Positions 9,269 through 17,106 of a stretch of DNA of 64,000 bases are shown here, in pieces. Numbering within the stretch: the first letter of the stretch is position 1; every line of letters starts with the position of its first letter. This DNA comes from CAYQJS01 sp964417895 (GTDB taxonomy: Bacteria; Chloroflexota; UBA6077; SHYK01), in NCBI GenBank assembly GCA_964417895.1, contig CAYQJS010000023.1:1-64000 (forward strand), in the 5' to 3' direction. Both the position numbers and the translations under genes were made by a program. The notes beneath the pieces are model-generated. The model saw only the letters and a program-made list of their open reading frames with translations, ran no database searches and was not told the DNA's origin.

Positions 9269-10246
9269 GTGCTGAAGCTCCGCGGCGCCTTCTCGCAGAA
9301 CCCGCGCCTCGCCCCTCTCGTGGACGGGACGGTGCAGCCCGACGGCATCGAGATCGATTGGGAGATGGGTCCGCCCGGGCCCATGTTCCATCGCCATCTC
9401 AAGGACAATGAGTTCGACGTCTTCGAGTTCTCACTGTCGGACTACATGATCGTTCAGGACAGGCCGCACCTGCGCGAGCGCGGCTGGACGGCTCTCCCGA
9501 TCTTCCTCAGCCGCGCTTTCCTGGCTTTGAACAGCTACGTCAACGTCCACTCCGGTGTCGAGAGCTTCGCTGACTTGAAGGGCAAGAGCTTCGGCCTTCC
9601 CGATTTCACCATGACCGCCGGCCTGTGGATGCGGGCGATGATCACGGAGCTGTACGGCGTCCACGCCAGGGACGTCGCCTGGTACAACGGCCGGCCGTAT
9701 GAGAAGAGCCACGGCGTGCTCATGGGGCTCGACAAAGACCCGCCGGGCGTCACGCTCACCTGGCTCGAGCGTGGGGAGCAGGTCAACGCGATGCTCCACG
9801 CGGGCGAGATCGCCGCCGCGTATGGCGACTCCCTGGATGTGCCGATCACCGAAGGCCCGAACATCGCCAAACTCTTCGACGACGGTGGGCGCGGCTTCGT
9901 CGAAGAATTCTGTCGGAAGACCGGGTTCACGCCCGTGAACCACACCGTCGTCGTACAGCAGCGGGTCGTCGAGCGCGAGCCGTGGGCGGCGATGGCGCTA
10001 TTCGACGCCTTCGAGCGGTCCAAACAGGAGGCGTACCGGCGGAACCCCGAGCGGGCGTACTTGCTTTTCCCGGGCATCGACCGCGACCAGCAGGCTGCGA
10101 CGTTTGGGCCCGACCCTTACCCCTCCGGGCTGACGGCTAATCGCGCGATGCTGAAGATGGCGGCGCAGCAGTCCCTCGAGGAGGGGCTCACCCATCACCC
10201 CGCCGACGTTGACGGGCTGTTCTGGGAAACGGTGCGCGCGACCTGA
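9269..10246 (+). CDS. 4,5-dihydroxyphthalate decarboxylase-like (Pht5-type) protein of the periplasmic-binding-protein fold
   Basis: From the GTG at 9269 this is a 325-residue protein opening with LKLRGAFSQNPR and LVDGTVQPDGIEIDW, the characteristic start of Pht5-like proteins. FDVFEFSLSDYM and the FADLKGKSFGLPDF stretch are typical of the substrate-binding-protein fold. There is no signal peptide, which supports an enzyme or cytoplasmic ligand-binding role rather than a transporter component. I chose 9269 over an upstream in-frame GTG at 9218 because a CGGAGGA box ends 5 bases before it and family members begin at this point. It belongs with the amidohydrolase and HpaB-like genes; decarboxylation of a dihydroxylated aromatic acid is a reasonable but unproven guess. 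Confidence 0.82.
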   Translation: MLKLRGAFSQNPRLAPLVDGTVQPDGIEIDWEMGPPGPMFHRHLKDNEFDVFEFSLSDYMIVQDRPHLRERGWTALPIFLSRAFLALNSYVNVHSGVESFADLKGKSFGLPDFTMTAGLWMRAMITELYGVHARDVAWYNGRPYEKSHGVLMGLDKDPPGVTLTWLERGEQVNAMLHAGEIAAAYGDSLDVPITEGPNIAKLFDDGGRGFVEEFCRKTGFTPVNHTVVVQQRVVEREPWAAMALFDAFERSKQEAYRRNPERAYLLFPGIDRDQQAATFGPDPYPSGLTANRAMLKMAAQQSLEEGLTHHPADVDGLFWETVRAT

Positions 10247-10650
10247 GCCCCGCCCCCAGGCCAGGAATCCGTTCATTCGCGCGACGGGAGCTCTGGGACC
10301 CTGGCTGCCGAAGTGGCGTCGGGCGCGTAGGAACGCTTCGGATCGCCGGCCACCGGCATGCGGAAACGCATCTGGGTGTGCCCCAAGTTCGTTAGTGCGC
10401 TCGTGGGGAGACGCGCTCACCCCAACCCTCTCCCAGAGGGAGAGGGGGCAGCCGAATCGCCTCTCCCTCTGGGAGAGGCCGGCCGCAGCCCGCGAGAGCG
10501 GGCAAGGACGGGTGAGGGCGTGACTCCGACGGGCGCAGCGCACTAAGTCAGGGACACCCACGCATCTTGCTGGTGCGAAGCGTGCCCTTCGGGTGTTGTA
10601 TGCTGCCGGAGGCCTGTTCCGCACGGAACGCAGCTATGGGGCGGGTTGAA
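10247..10650. other. intergenic region with a palindromic repeat block
   Basis: There is no convincing gene here. The centre is occupied by a pair of GC-rich hairpins (listed separately). An in-frame extension of the next gene back to 10567 is possible, but it has no ribosome-binding site and its sequence is unlike the membrane protein that follows. Confidence 0.6.
10415..10520. repeat. GC-rich palindromic repeat (CCAACCCTCTCCC family)
   Basis: A hairpin CTCTCCCAGAGGGAGAGGG is followed 14 bases later by CTCTCCCTCTGGGAGAG. The unit is framed by CTCACCCC on the left and GGGTGAGG on the right, which are inverted relative to each other. The frame makes this a discrete element of about 105 bp. 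Confidence 0.8.
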
Positions 10651-11295
10651 ATGTCTGTCGAAGCTACACTCGTCACCGCCGGTGTGGCGTGCGTCATCGC
10701 CGCAATCGTGGGCGGCGGCCTGAAGGCTTTCGGGATCGAGCTGCCCGTTCTCCAGTCGCCCGTCCGGCAGGGGGCATTGGCCGCCGTGGGGGTCGGCCTC
10801 CTTCTCCTGGGCCGGACCTGGACATCGGTCCCCGCTCCCACCCCTGGCGCAGCGGTCCCGGCCCCGGCGGCTGACCCACTGACCCGGCCGGCGGGTGAAG
10901 CCAGCTCCGCGCCGGCTTCCACTGGCACTGGGCCCGCAGGATCGAATCAACGTGCGGCTGCTACGCCCGTCACCATCGATGGGCCGCCAGTCGCGGTGAC
11001 AACCAGCGCACCGGGCCAGCGAGTCCGCCTCGCCTTCGAAGCGCGGGCAGGCCAGGTGGTCAGCGTGACACACCGCGACTCGGGGGGGCTTTCGGGGCCT
11101 AGCACGCTGGCCGGCTGCGTCGGCGAATCGACCGTACTCCTGCGGCCGGACGGGCAGCAGCTCGCCGGCACTGTCTCGTGCGGACTGGTCGAGGCCACAC
11201 GACTTCCCGTTGACGGCATCTATATCATTGAGGTGGCGATGCTTGATGCGTCGACCGCCGATCTCACCCTGTCGCTCCATGCGGTGCCCCAGTGA
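10651..11295 (+). CDS. small membrane protein with extracytoplasmic beta-rich domain
   Basis: I do not recognise a named family. From the ATG at 10651 the protein has 214 residues: two hydrophobic helices (about 5-22 and 38-54) with the spacer GIELPVLQSPVRQG, a Pro/Ala/Thr-rich linker (about 55-105), then a beta-rich segment to the end containing APGQRVRLAFEARAGQVVSVT and a DGIYIIEV strand. The last part resembles the PPC (pre-peptidase C-terminal) beta-sandwich pattern, with one Cys pair (GCVGES and VSCGL). The outward-facing domain probably binds a ligand or partner. It lies 42 bp before the alpha/beta hydrolase gene and is likely co-expressed with it. Confidence 0.6.
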   Translation: MSVEATLVTAGVACVIAAIVGGGLKAFGIELPVLQSPVRQGALAAVGVGLLLLGRTWTSVPAPTPGAAVPAPAADPLTRPAGEASSAPASTGTGPAGSNQRAAATPVTIDGPPVAVTTSAPGQRVRLAFEARAGQVVSVTHRDSGGLSGPSTLAGCVGESTVLLRPDGQQLAGTVSCGLVEATRLPVDGIYIIEVAMLDASTADLTLSLHAVPQ

Positions 11296-11337
11296 GGAAC
11301 GGATCAGCAACATGATGTCCAGGAAGGAGGGCTGGCG

Positions 11338-12309
11338 ATGCCGGGTAACGCGATAGTTTTCGTGCATGGGCGGGGGCTCAAGCCGCCCCCAGACGTCCTC
11401 CAGGACGAGTGGTGGAGCGCGCTCCGGACGGGCGTTCCTCCTGCACTTCACGACGCAGTGAGCGCCAGCGTGCAGCTCGCGTATTACGCCGACGTGCTCT
11501 ATGACTCGTCGAACGTCGCGGGCGGTACTGCCACCGACGCCCAGATCACGATTCTTGGGACGGTGATGGAAACAGCCCTGCGTTTCTGGCTGCCGGGGGC
11601 CAGCCCGGCAGCACCCACCGGGGTGGCGGGCGGGAGCCCCGCAAGCGACGATGTCATCATGTTCGTCGAGGACGTCGTCAAGTATTTCGCATGGAATTAC
11701 AGCGGCAAAGTGGCCAAGCCGCTCGTCGATATTCTGGACGGGCTGGCCGACCAGCAGGCCAACATCCTGATCATCTCGCACAGCCTGGGCACAATGGTGA
11801 CCTATGACGTGCTGTGCGACCATGCTTACCACATCGATACCTGGGTGACGCTGGGCTCGCCGCTTGGGTGGACGCAGGATGTGTGGGCGCGTCTACCCCA
11901 CGGGCTGATCGGCCTGATGCCAAACCTTCCGTTGCTGTCATCGGCTCTCGATGCGACTATCCTCGCCGCGCTCCGGCCTCGAGCCGCCGATCCGGCGGCC
12001 CCGTTGCGGCCGCCAACAACACGGCGCGAGTATCCCATGCCCACCCTGAGCTTCCCGCAAAGCGCCACGGTCGACCGCTGGCTGAATATCTGCGATCCCG
12101 GCGACCCGGTGGCGGCTCTGGATCCCAGCGTGGGCGACGACTTCCCCGCGGCGGACGGGAGCTCGCGAGCCATCGACGTCACCCTGCGGAATCCGGGGCG
12201 CAGGCCGGGGGACCCGGGTAGCGCACACAGCGACCCGGGCTATTTGAGCACCTGGCCGGTGGGGCAGACGGTTACAGATTTCTGGATTCGCAACCCGCCC
12301 GGAGGTTGA
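11338..12309 (+). CDS. alpha/beta hydrolase-like protein, lipase-type
   Basis: This 323-residue hydrolase has an N-terminal AIVFVHGRG strand-HG motif and a nucleophile elbow ISHSLGT with Ser149. The usual first Gly of GxSxG is Ser147. WVTLGSPLGW after the elbow is typical of lipase-like and PGAP1-like folds, and the C-terminal YLSTWPV region may carry the acid/His part of the triad. There is no signal peptide. An AAGGAGGG box precedes the ATG. It follows the membrane protein by 42 bp and precedes the heme dioxygenase fusion by 143 bp on the same strand. If it releases fatty acids it could feed that enzyme, which is a context-based guess. Confidence 0.72.
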   Translation: MPGNAIVFVHGRGLKPPPDVLQDEWWSALRTGVPPALHDAVSASVQLAYYADVLYDSSNVAGGTATDAQITILGTVMETALRFWLPGASPAAPTGVAGGSPASDDVIMFVEDVVKYFAWNYSGKVAKPLVDILDGLADQQANILIISHSLGTMVTYDVLCDHAYHIDTWVTLGSPLGWTQDVWARLPHGLIGLMPNLPLLSSALDATILAALRPRAADPAAPLRPPTTRREYPMPTLSFPQSATVDRWLNICDPGDPVAALDPSVGDDFPAADGSSRAIDVTLRNPGRRPGDPGSAHSDPGYLSTWPVGQTVTDFWIRNPPGG

Positions 12310-12452
12310 GACGTTACGCATGGTTAGCCATCATCCCGCTTCGCCGGCGCCATCTGGCGATGAAAACCCCGTCCGTCCCGGCGGGGGGCTGGGGGCGAAG
12401 CCCTCAGGAAAGAAGGGGCGGGTGGGTGGGCACTTCAGGTTAGGAGGAGAAG

Positions 12453-15299
12453 ATGAGCAACGGCGAGTGGCGAGAGGTCTATTGGGGAGGCACTCCAGAA
12501 ACTGAACGTCTGCACTTTGAAAAGCTCGCAGCGGACATTTTGAAGGTCCAGGCCAATGTGAAAAAACGGTCAGGCGCCGCCGACATCGGGCGCGCCTTTC
12601 ATGCGAAAGCCATTGTTGCCACGCCAAATGCCGAGTTCCGCTTTTCCGAAGAGCTATCACCGGAGTTCCGCGCCGCGTTCGCTGCTCCAGGAGCAGCCTA
12701 TCCCGTAACGGTCCGCATCTCCAACGCGTCCGGGGCACACCAACCAGATAAGGAGCGCGACCTGCGCGGCATCGCCTTGCGCGTGAAAGTGTCGGACCAG
12801 GAATACCACGACTTGCTGATGACGAACTTCCCGGTCCCGCACGCCCGTGACGCAAGGCAGTTCGTCGCGTTTGCCCTAGCAATGTCGGGCAGCCGTATCC
12901 TGGCGATCCCGAAGGTTCTCTGGTCAGTCGGTCCTTTAGAAGCGTTCCGCATGCTGCGCAACGTGTCCACGGCGTCGAAGCGGCCGGTTCGCAGCGTTGC
13001 GCTGGAGTCGTACTGGAGCAGGGGAGCCATGTTGTGGGGCGATGCCGGTCCGATTCGATATTTCCTCCGTCCCGCGCAAGGTGCTCAGCCGGCCGACGCG
13101 CCAGTCTCTGGAGATGCGAATTATCTACGGAGTGAGATTGGCAACCGCCTGTCGACCGCGGACGTAGTGTTCGACTTCTGCGTTCAGCGGTTCGTCGACG
13201 AGAATAAGACCCCGATAGAAAACGCGGCCAAGGGATGGAAGCAAAGCGACTCACCCGCGGTCTGCATAGCTCAAGTCACCCTACCCAGACAAGACATCTA
13301 CACTACCGAAGCGGCCGAGGCTGCACGTGCCATAGAGGCCATGTCGTACAACCCGTGGCACACAACGGATGACTTTCGGCCTCTCGGTAATCTCAACCGC
13401 GCCAGAAAAGCTGTATATGAGGCCAGTGCTGCCCACCGGCAGAATCTGCGCTTCCTCACTGAGATTCCACTTCGCAACAGGGTCTCAGTCGCTCTATTGG
13501 GAACCCTCTTCAGGTGGGTGAATCAGTTCGTACCCTGGCACCGAATCCCATCCGTGTCGTTGCAATTGCTCCAACTGCAGCTGTTTCGGCAGGTGTTGCG
13601 ACAGCGAAACCTGATTGATACCGAACCGCGGCCCGCTCCGCCGCAAGCGCAGCCGACGCCGTCCGCCCCGATCCCGGAGGCCGTCCGAACTGCGCGAACC
13701 TTCGACGGCACCTACAACGACCTTTCCAGTCCAGATATGGGCAAAGTGGATGCAGCCTTCGGCAGAAACATGGCGCCTCAGTACCTGCCGAATTTGCTTG
13801 ATAGGCCGAACCCGGTGATCGTCAGCCGGGAGCTGCTTTATCGCGAGCATTTCATCCCGGCCACTTCGCTCAATGTGCTCGCGGCGGCATGGATTCAGTT
13901 TCAGGTGCACGACTGGGTACAGCATGCCCGCTATCCATTGGGGCAGAACGACGTCTCGGTCGCCCTACCGGAAGGCATGACGTGGCGCAATACGGTGACC
14001 GGGCCAGAGGAACCAGTCATGCGCATCGCACGGGACAGGCCGCTAAACGAGGCGCAGGCTGGATCTGCCGCGCCGTCGCTGGTATTCGGGAACACCACGT
14101 CCCATTGGTGGGACGGGTCGGAAGTTTATGGCACCACGTCGAAGCACGCCAATTCCTTGCGTGAAGGGGACAACCACGAAGGGCCAAAACTGCGGCTCGA
14201 TAATGGCTATTTGCCGGAAGATACGGATGGTGCCGAGATCACCGGGTTCAGTGGGAGCTGGTGGCTGGGTCTGAGCTCGATGCACACTCTTTTCGCCCGG
14301 GAGCACAACTCGGTTTGCGATGCTCTGAGGTCCGCGTACCGAAACTGGAGCGACGAACGCATCTACCAGACCGCAAGGCTCATCGTGTCGGCGCTGATTG
14401 CGAAGATACACACAGTCGAATGGACTCCGGCCATTCTAGCCACAGAGACAGGCGCCGGAATCAGTGCGAGCTGGTTCGGCGCGCCAAGCGATTGGCTGAC
14501 CCGGCTTGGTGTTTGGCTCACCGACGTGCACGCGTTCAAGGGGATACCCGAGACGACACCGGATCACCACACCGCACCATATTCGCTGACCGAGGAGTTT
14601 TTGACTGTCTACCGTATGCATCCGTTGTTGCCTGACGAATACAGACTCTATGACTATCGGACCGGGGAGCTTTTCGGGACTCATAGTTTCGGGGACATCC
14701 AGGGGAAAAAGACCGATGAAGTCATGCGCAACCGGGGCCTGGAAAACGTGCTTTACTCGCTGGGGATTTCGCATCCAGGCGCGATTACGCTCCACAACTA
14801 TCCACGGTCGCTGCAAGAGTTTGAACGTGAAAACGGTGAACGGATTGATCTTGCGGTTGTCGATTTGGTTCGTGAACGCCAGCGGGGCATCCCGCGCTAC
14901 AACGCCTTTCGCGAAGGCTTGCACAAACCTCGAGTAAAACGTTGGGAAGACCTCACGGAAAACTCGGAATCGGTACGAAGGCTAAAAGAGATCTATCGTG
15001 ACATTGATAGTGTCGATACCATGGTTGGTTTGCTAGCTGAAACACCACCGCAGGGATTTGGGTTTAGTGACACCGCGTTCCGGATTTTCATTCTGATGGC
15101 CGGCCGGCGGCTGCAGAGTGACCGTTTTTTGAATGTGGACTTTCGGCCGGAAGTGTACTCGCCGCTGGGCCTTGATTGGGTCAATTCCAACAGCATGACG
15201 AGTGTCATTTTGCGGCACTGCCCGGAATTGGTCGCGTTTCTTCCGCGATCGAAGAGTGCGTTTGCTCCCTGGCGGGCACTTTCCGAGCATGAAGTGTGA
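12453..15299 (+). CDS. fusion of a catalase-related heme domain and a cyclooxygenase/alpha-dioxygenase-like heme peroxidase domain
   Basis: The 948 residues carry two heme enzymes. Residues about 30-320 match the catalase-related fold: distal His50 in AFHAKA, RDLRGIALRV, the Asn of TNFPVPHARD and a candidate proximal Tyr in LESYWSRG. Residues about 400-940 match the animal-type heme peroxidase superfamily: distal His486 in QVHDW and the motif YRMHPLLPD, with Tyr720 three residues before the proximal His723. That Tyr-x-x-His spacing is the signature of cyclooxygenases and plant alpha-dioxygenases, where the Tyr radical abstracts hydrogen from a fatty acid. The likely reaction is fatty-acid oxygenation to a hydroperoxide, then its conversion (lyase, isomerase or allene-oxide synthase type) by the catalase-like domain. 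No signal peptide is seen. AGGAGG precedes the ATG. The gene leads a three-gene run. Confidence 0.88.
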   Translation: MSNGEWREVYWGGTPETERLHFEKLAADILKVQANVKKRSGAADIGRAFHAKAIVATPNAEFRFSEELSPEFRAAFAAPGAAYPVTVRISNASGAHQPDKERDLRGIALRVKVSDQEYHDLLMTNFPVPHARDARQFVAFALAMSGSRILAIPKVLWSVGPLEAFRMLRNVSTASKRPVRSVALESYWSRGAMLWGDAGPIRYFLRPAQGAQPADAPVSGDANYLRSEIGNRLSTADVVFDFCVQRFVDENKTPIENAAKGWKQSDSPAVCIAQVTLPRQDIYTTEAAEAARAIEAMSYNPWHTTDDFRPLGNLNRARKAVYEASAAHRQNLRFLTEIPLRNRVSVALLGTLFRWVNQFVPWHRIPSVSLQLLQLQLFRQVLRQRNLIDTEPRPAPPQAQPTPSAPIPEAVRTARTFDGTYNDLSSPDMGKVDAAFGRNMAPQYLPNLLDRPNPVIVSRELLYREHFIPATSLNVLAAAWIQFQVHDWVQHARYPLGQNDVSVALPEGMTWRNTVTGPEEPVMRIARDRPLNEAQAGSAAPSLVFGNTTSHWWDGSEVYGTTSKHANSLREGDNHEGPKLRLDNGYLPEDTDGAEITGFSGSWWLGLSSMHTLFAREHNSVCDALRSAYRNWSDERIYQTARLIVSALIAKIHTVEWTPAILATETGAGISASWFGAPSDWLTRLGVWLTDVHAFKGIPETTPDHHTAPYSLTEEFLTVYRMHPLLPDEYRLYDYRTGELFGTHSFGDIQGKKTDEVMRNRGLENVLYSLGISHPGAITLHNYPRSLQEFERENGERIDLAVVDLVRERQRGIPRYNAFREGLHKPRVKRWEDLTENSESVRRLKEIYRDIDSVDTMVGLLAETPPQGFGFSDTAFRIFILMAGRRLQSDRFLNVDFRPEVYSPLGLDWVNSNSMTSVILRHCPELVAFLPRSKSAFAPWRALSEHEV

Positions 15300-15333
15300 A
15301 GCGGATGCAACGCACCGAGCAAGAGGGGGAGCA

Positions 15334-17061
15334 ATGCGAATCTACGAGGCGATAGTCAAAGGACTCGAGAACATCGGCGTCGGGGCGGCCTTCGGCGGGG
15401 CGGGGGAGAGTGACGCGGGACTCATGTTGGCGCTAAAGCATTCCGCAAGAATCAAACCGGTGATTACACGCAACGAGCAGGCGGCCTCGTTCATGGCGTG
15501 TGGATACGCGATGTTCACCGATCGACTCGGCGTCTGCTTTTCGACTGCCGGCCCCGGGGCGTTCAACCTGATCTCCGGCTTGTCGGTCGCCTTGATGGAC
15601 TCGTATCCAGTCCTCGCGATCACCGGAGCGTCTACGCTGAAATGGAGAGGGAAAGGCTCCCTCAATGAAACCTCGGGGATCGGCCGCACTCCGAACGGCC
15701 AGTCGGTATTCGATGCGATCACGAAGAAATCAATTGAGCTCACGGACGTGGCGCAGACGTGTGGCGCGTTGGAGGAGTTGGTGAACCTCGCGTTCGCGGG
15801 GCGCCCCGGTCCGGTGCACCTCGCGGTGCCAGCAGACCTCACCGACCCGGACATCTCCGTTGACAACTATCGTGATATGCGGCTCGACGTACAGCCGATC
15901 CGGCCAGACCCAGCGTCGCTCCAGGCGGCTGCCGGCGCCATCGCGGACGCGGTGCGCAACGGCAAGCGTGTCCTAGTGCTCGCCGGCTACGGAGCCGTGC
16001 GGAGCCACGCGGGCCGGGACCTGCAGGCATTTGTGGAGCGGTTTCAGATTCCAGTGATCACGACCATGGACGGCAAGGGGATCATCCCTGAGGAGCATCC
16101 CCTTGCGGTCGGTGTGCTTGGACTTTCTGGCCATTCGAGCGCTCGGAAGGCATTCCAGGACGCAGACATAGTGGTGGCAATCGGCAATTCCTTCGCGCAG
16201 CACGCGACGTTTAACTTCCAAGAAGACCTGTTCGACGGCAAAACGCTGATCCAGATCAACATCGGCCAGGAAGAGATCGACAAGGTATACAAGGCCACCT
16301 ACTCCATCCGCGCGGATGCCAGGTTGGCGATTGTCGGCCTCGCTGAGGAGATGTCCCGAACTGTGAGCAGCGTACCAGTTCGCGACTTTGAGACGCAGGA
16401 CTATGAAACCGAGAAGATCCTTGGTCTCGGACGGCTGATCAATCCCGGTGAGCTTACGCAGTCGCTATCGCGACTGTTGCCCGACAATGCTATCGTGCTC
16501 GGCGACGCCGGCACCCACAGTGCTTGGCTCGCCTACTACCTGGAGTTGCGGGAGGGACAGTATTTCCGCAAGCCGGGGACGTTCGCCCCGATGGCCGGCA
16601 ACACCAACGGCGCCCTTGGCGTGAAATGCGCCTATCCTGACCGAACCGTCGTCGTCGGCTGTGGCGACGGCTGCTACCTCATGTCCGGCTTCGAGCTGCT
16701 GACCGCCGTGGAATACGACATCCCCGTCATATGGATCATCTTCGACGACGACGAGTTCAAGCTCATCAAACTCGAACAGCTCGTGACCTACCACGAGACT
16801 GCCCTCGTCGAGTTCAAGAATCCCGACTACGTAGCCTACGCCAACGCTTGCGGCGCGGACGGCTACCGGGTCGAAACCCTTGAGGAGTTCGAAGAAGCCT
16901 TCAAGGCGGCGGTTGATTCCGGAAAACCCACATTGATCGATGCCAAAATCACACGATTGGCTCTTCCACACTACAGCCCTTCACTGGAAGGGCTCCCGAA
17001 AAGCATCGTCGAGGGGACGTGGGAAGCGATTCGGAGGTGGTTCGGCTTGCCCTCCCAATGA
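15334..17061 (+). CDS. thiamine diphosphate-dependent enzyme, acetolactate synthase/decarboxylase family
   Basis: The 575 residues have the three-domain layout of this family: an N-terminal Pyr domain with activating Glu48 in TRNEQAASFMA, a central domain and a C-terminal PP domain with GCGDGCYLMSG (Asp445). At the second half of the ThDP motif, where most members have Asn-Asn, it has FDDDEF (Asp471-Asp472), so a metal-ligand Asn is replaced by Asp. Family members decarboxylate 2-oxo acids or cleave and ligate 2-hydroxy-ketones. I chose the ATG at 15334 because AGGGGGAG sits just upstream; an upstream in-frame start overlaps the previous gene and lacks homology-like sequence. It begins 34 bp after the oxygenase fusion, so it may act on aldehydes or oxo acids made by it. 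Confidence 0.87.
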   Translation: MRIYEAIVKGLENIGVGAAFGGAGESDAGLMLALKHSARIKPVITRNEQAASFMACGYAMFTDRLGVCFSTAGPGAFNLISGLSVALMDSYPVLAITGASTLKWRGKGSLNETSGIGRTPNGQSVFDAITKKSIELTDVAQTCGALEELVNLAFAGRPGPVHLAVPADLTDPDISVDNYRDMRLDVQPIRPDPASLQAAAGAIADAVRNGKRVLVLAGYGAVRSHAGRDLQAFVERFQIPVITTMDGKGIIPEEHPLAVGVLGLSGHSSARKAFQDADIVVAIGNSFAQHATFNFQEDLFDGKTLIQINIGQEEIDKVYKATYSIRADARLAIVGLAEEMSRTVSSVPVRDFETQDYETEKILGLGRLINPGELTQSLSRLLPDNAIVLGDAGTHSAWLAYYLELREGQYFRKPGTFAPMAGNTNGALGVKCAYPDRTVVVGCGDGCYLMSGFELLTAVEYDIPVIWIIFDDDEFKLIKLEQLVTYHETALVEFKNPDYVAYANACGADGYRVETLEEFEEAFKAAVDSGKPTLIDAKITRLALPHYSPSLEGLPKSIVEGTWEAIRRWFGLPSQ

Positions 17062-17106
17062 GGTAAGGCACGACCGGACTCGGACAACACCTGGAGGAGG
17101 CTCGCC

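Noticed and set aside
10567..10650. Longer N terminus for the small membrane protein
   Set aside because: The added 28 residues are basic and Cys-rich without homology-like features, and no ribosome-binding site precedes them.
14406..14430. AKIHTVEW as the proximal heme ligand of the dioxygenase domain
   Set aside because: The His in YRMH at residue 723 has the required three-residue spacing from the catalytic Tyr; AKIHTVEW is a conserved helix of the alpha-dioxygenase family rather than the ligand site.
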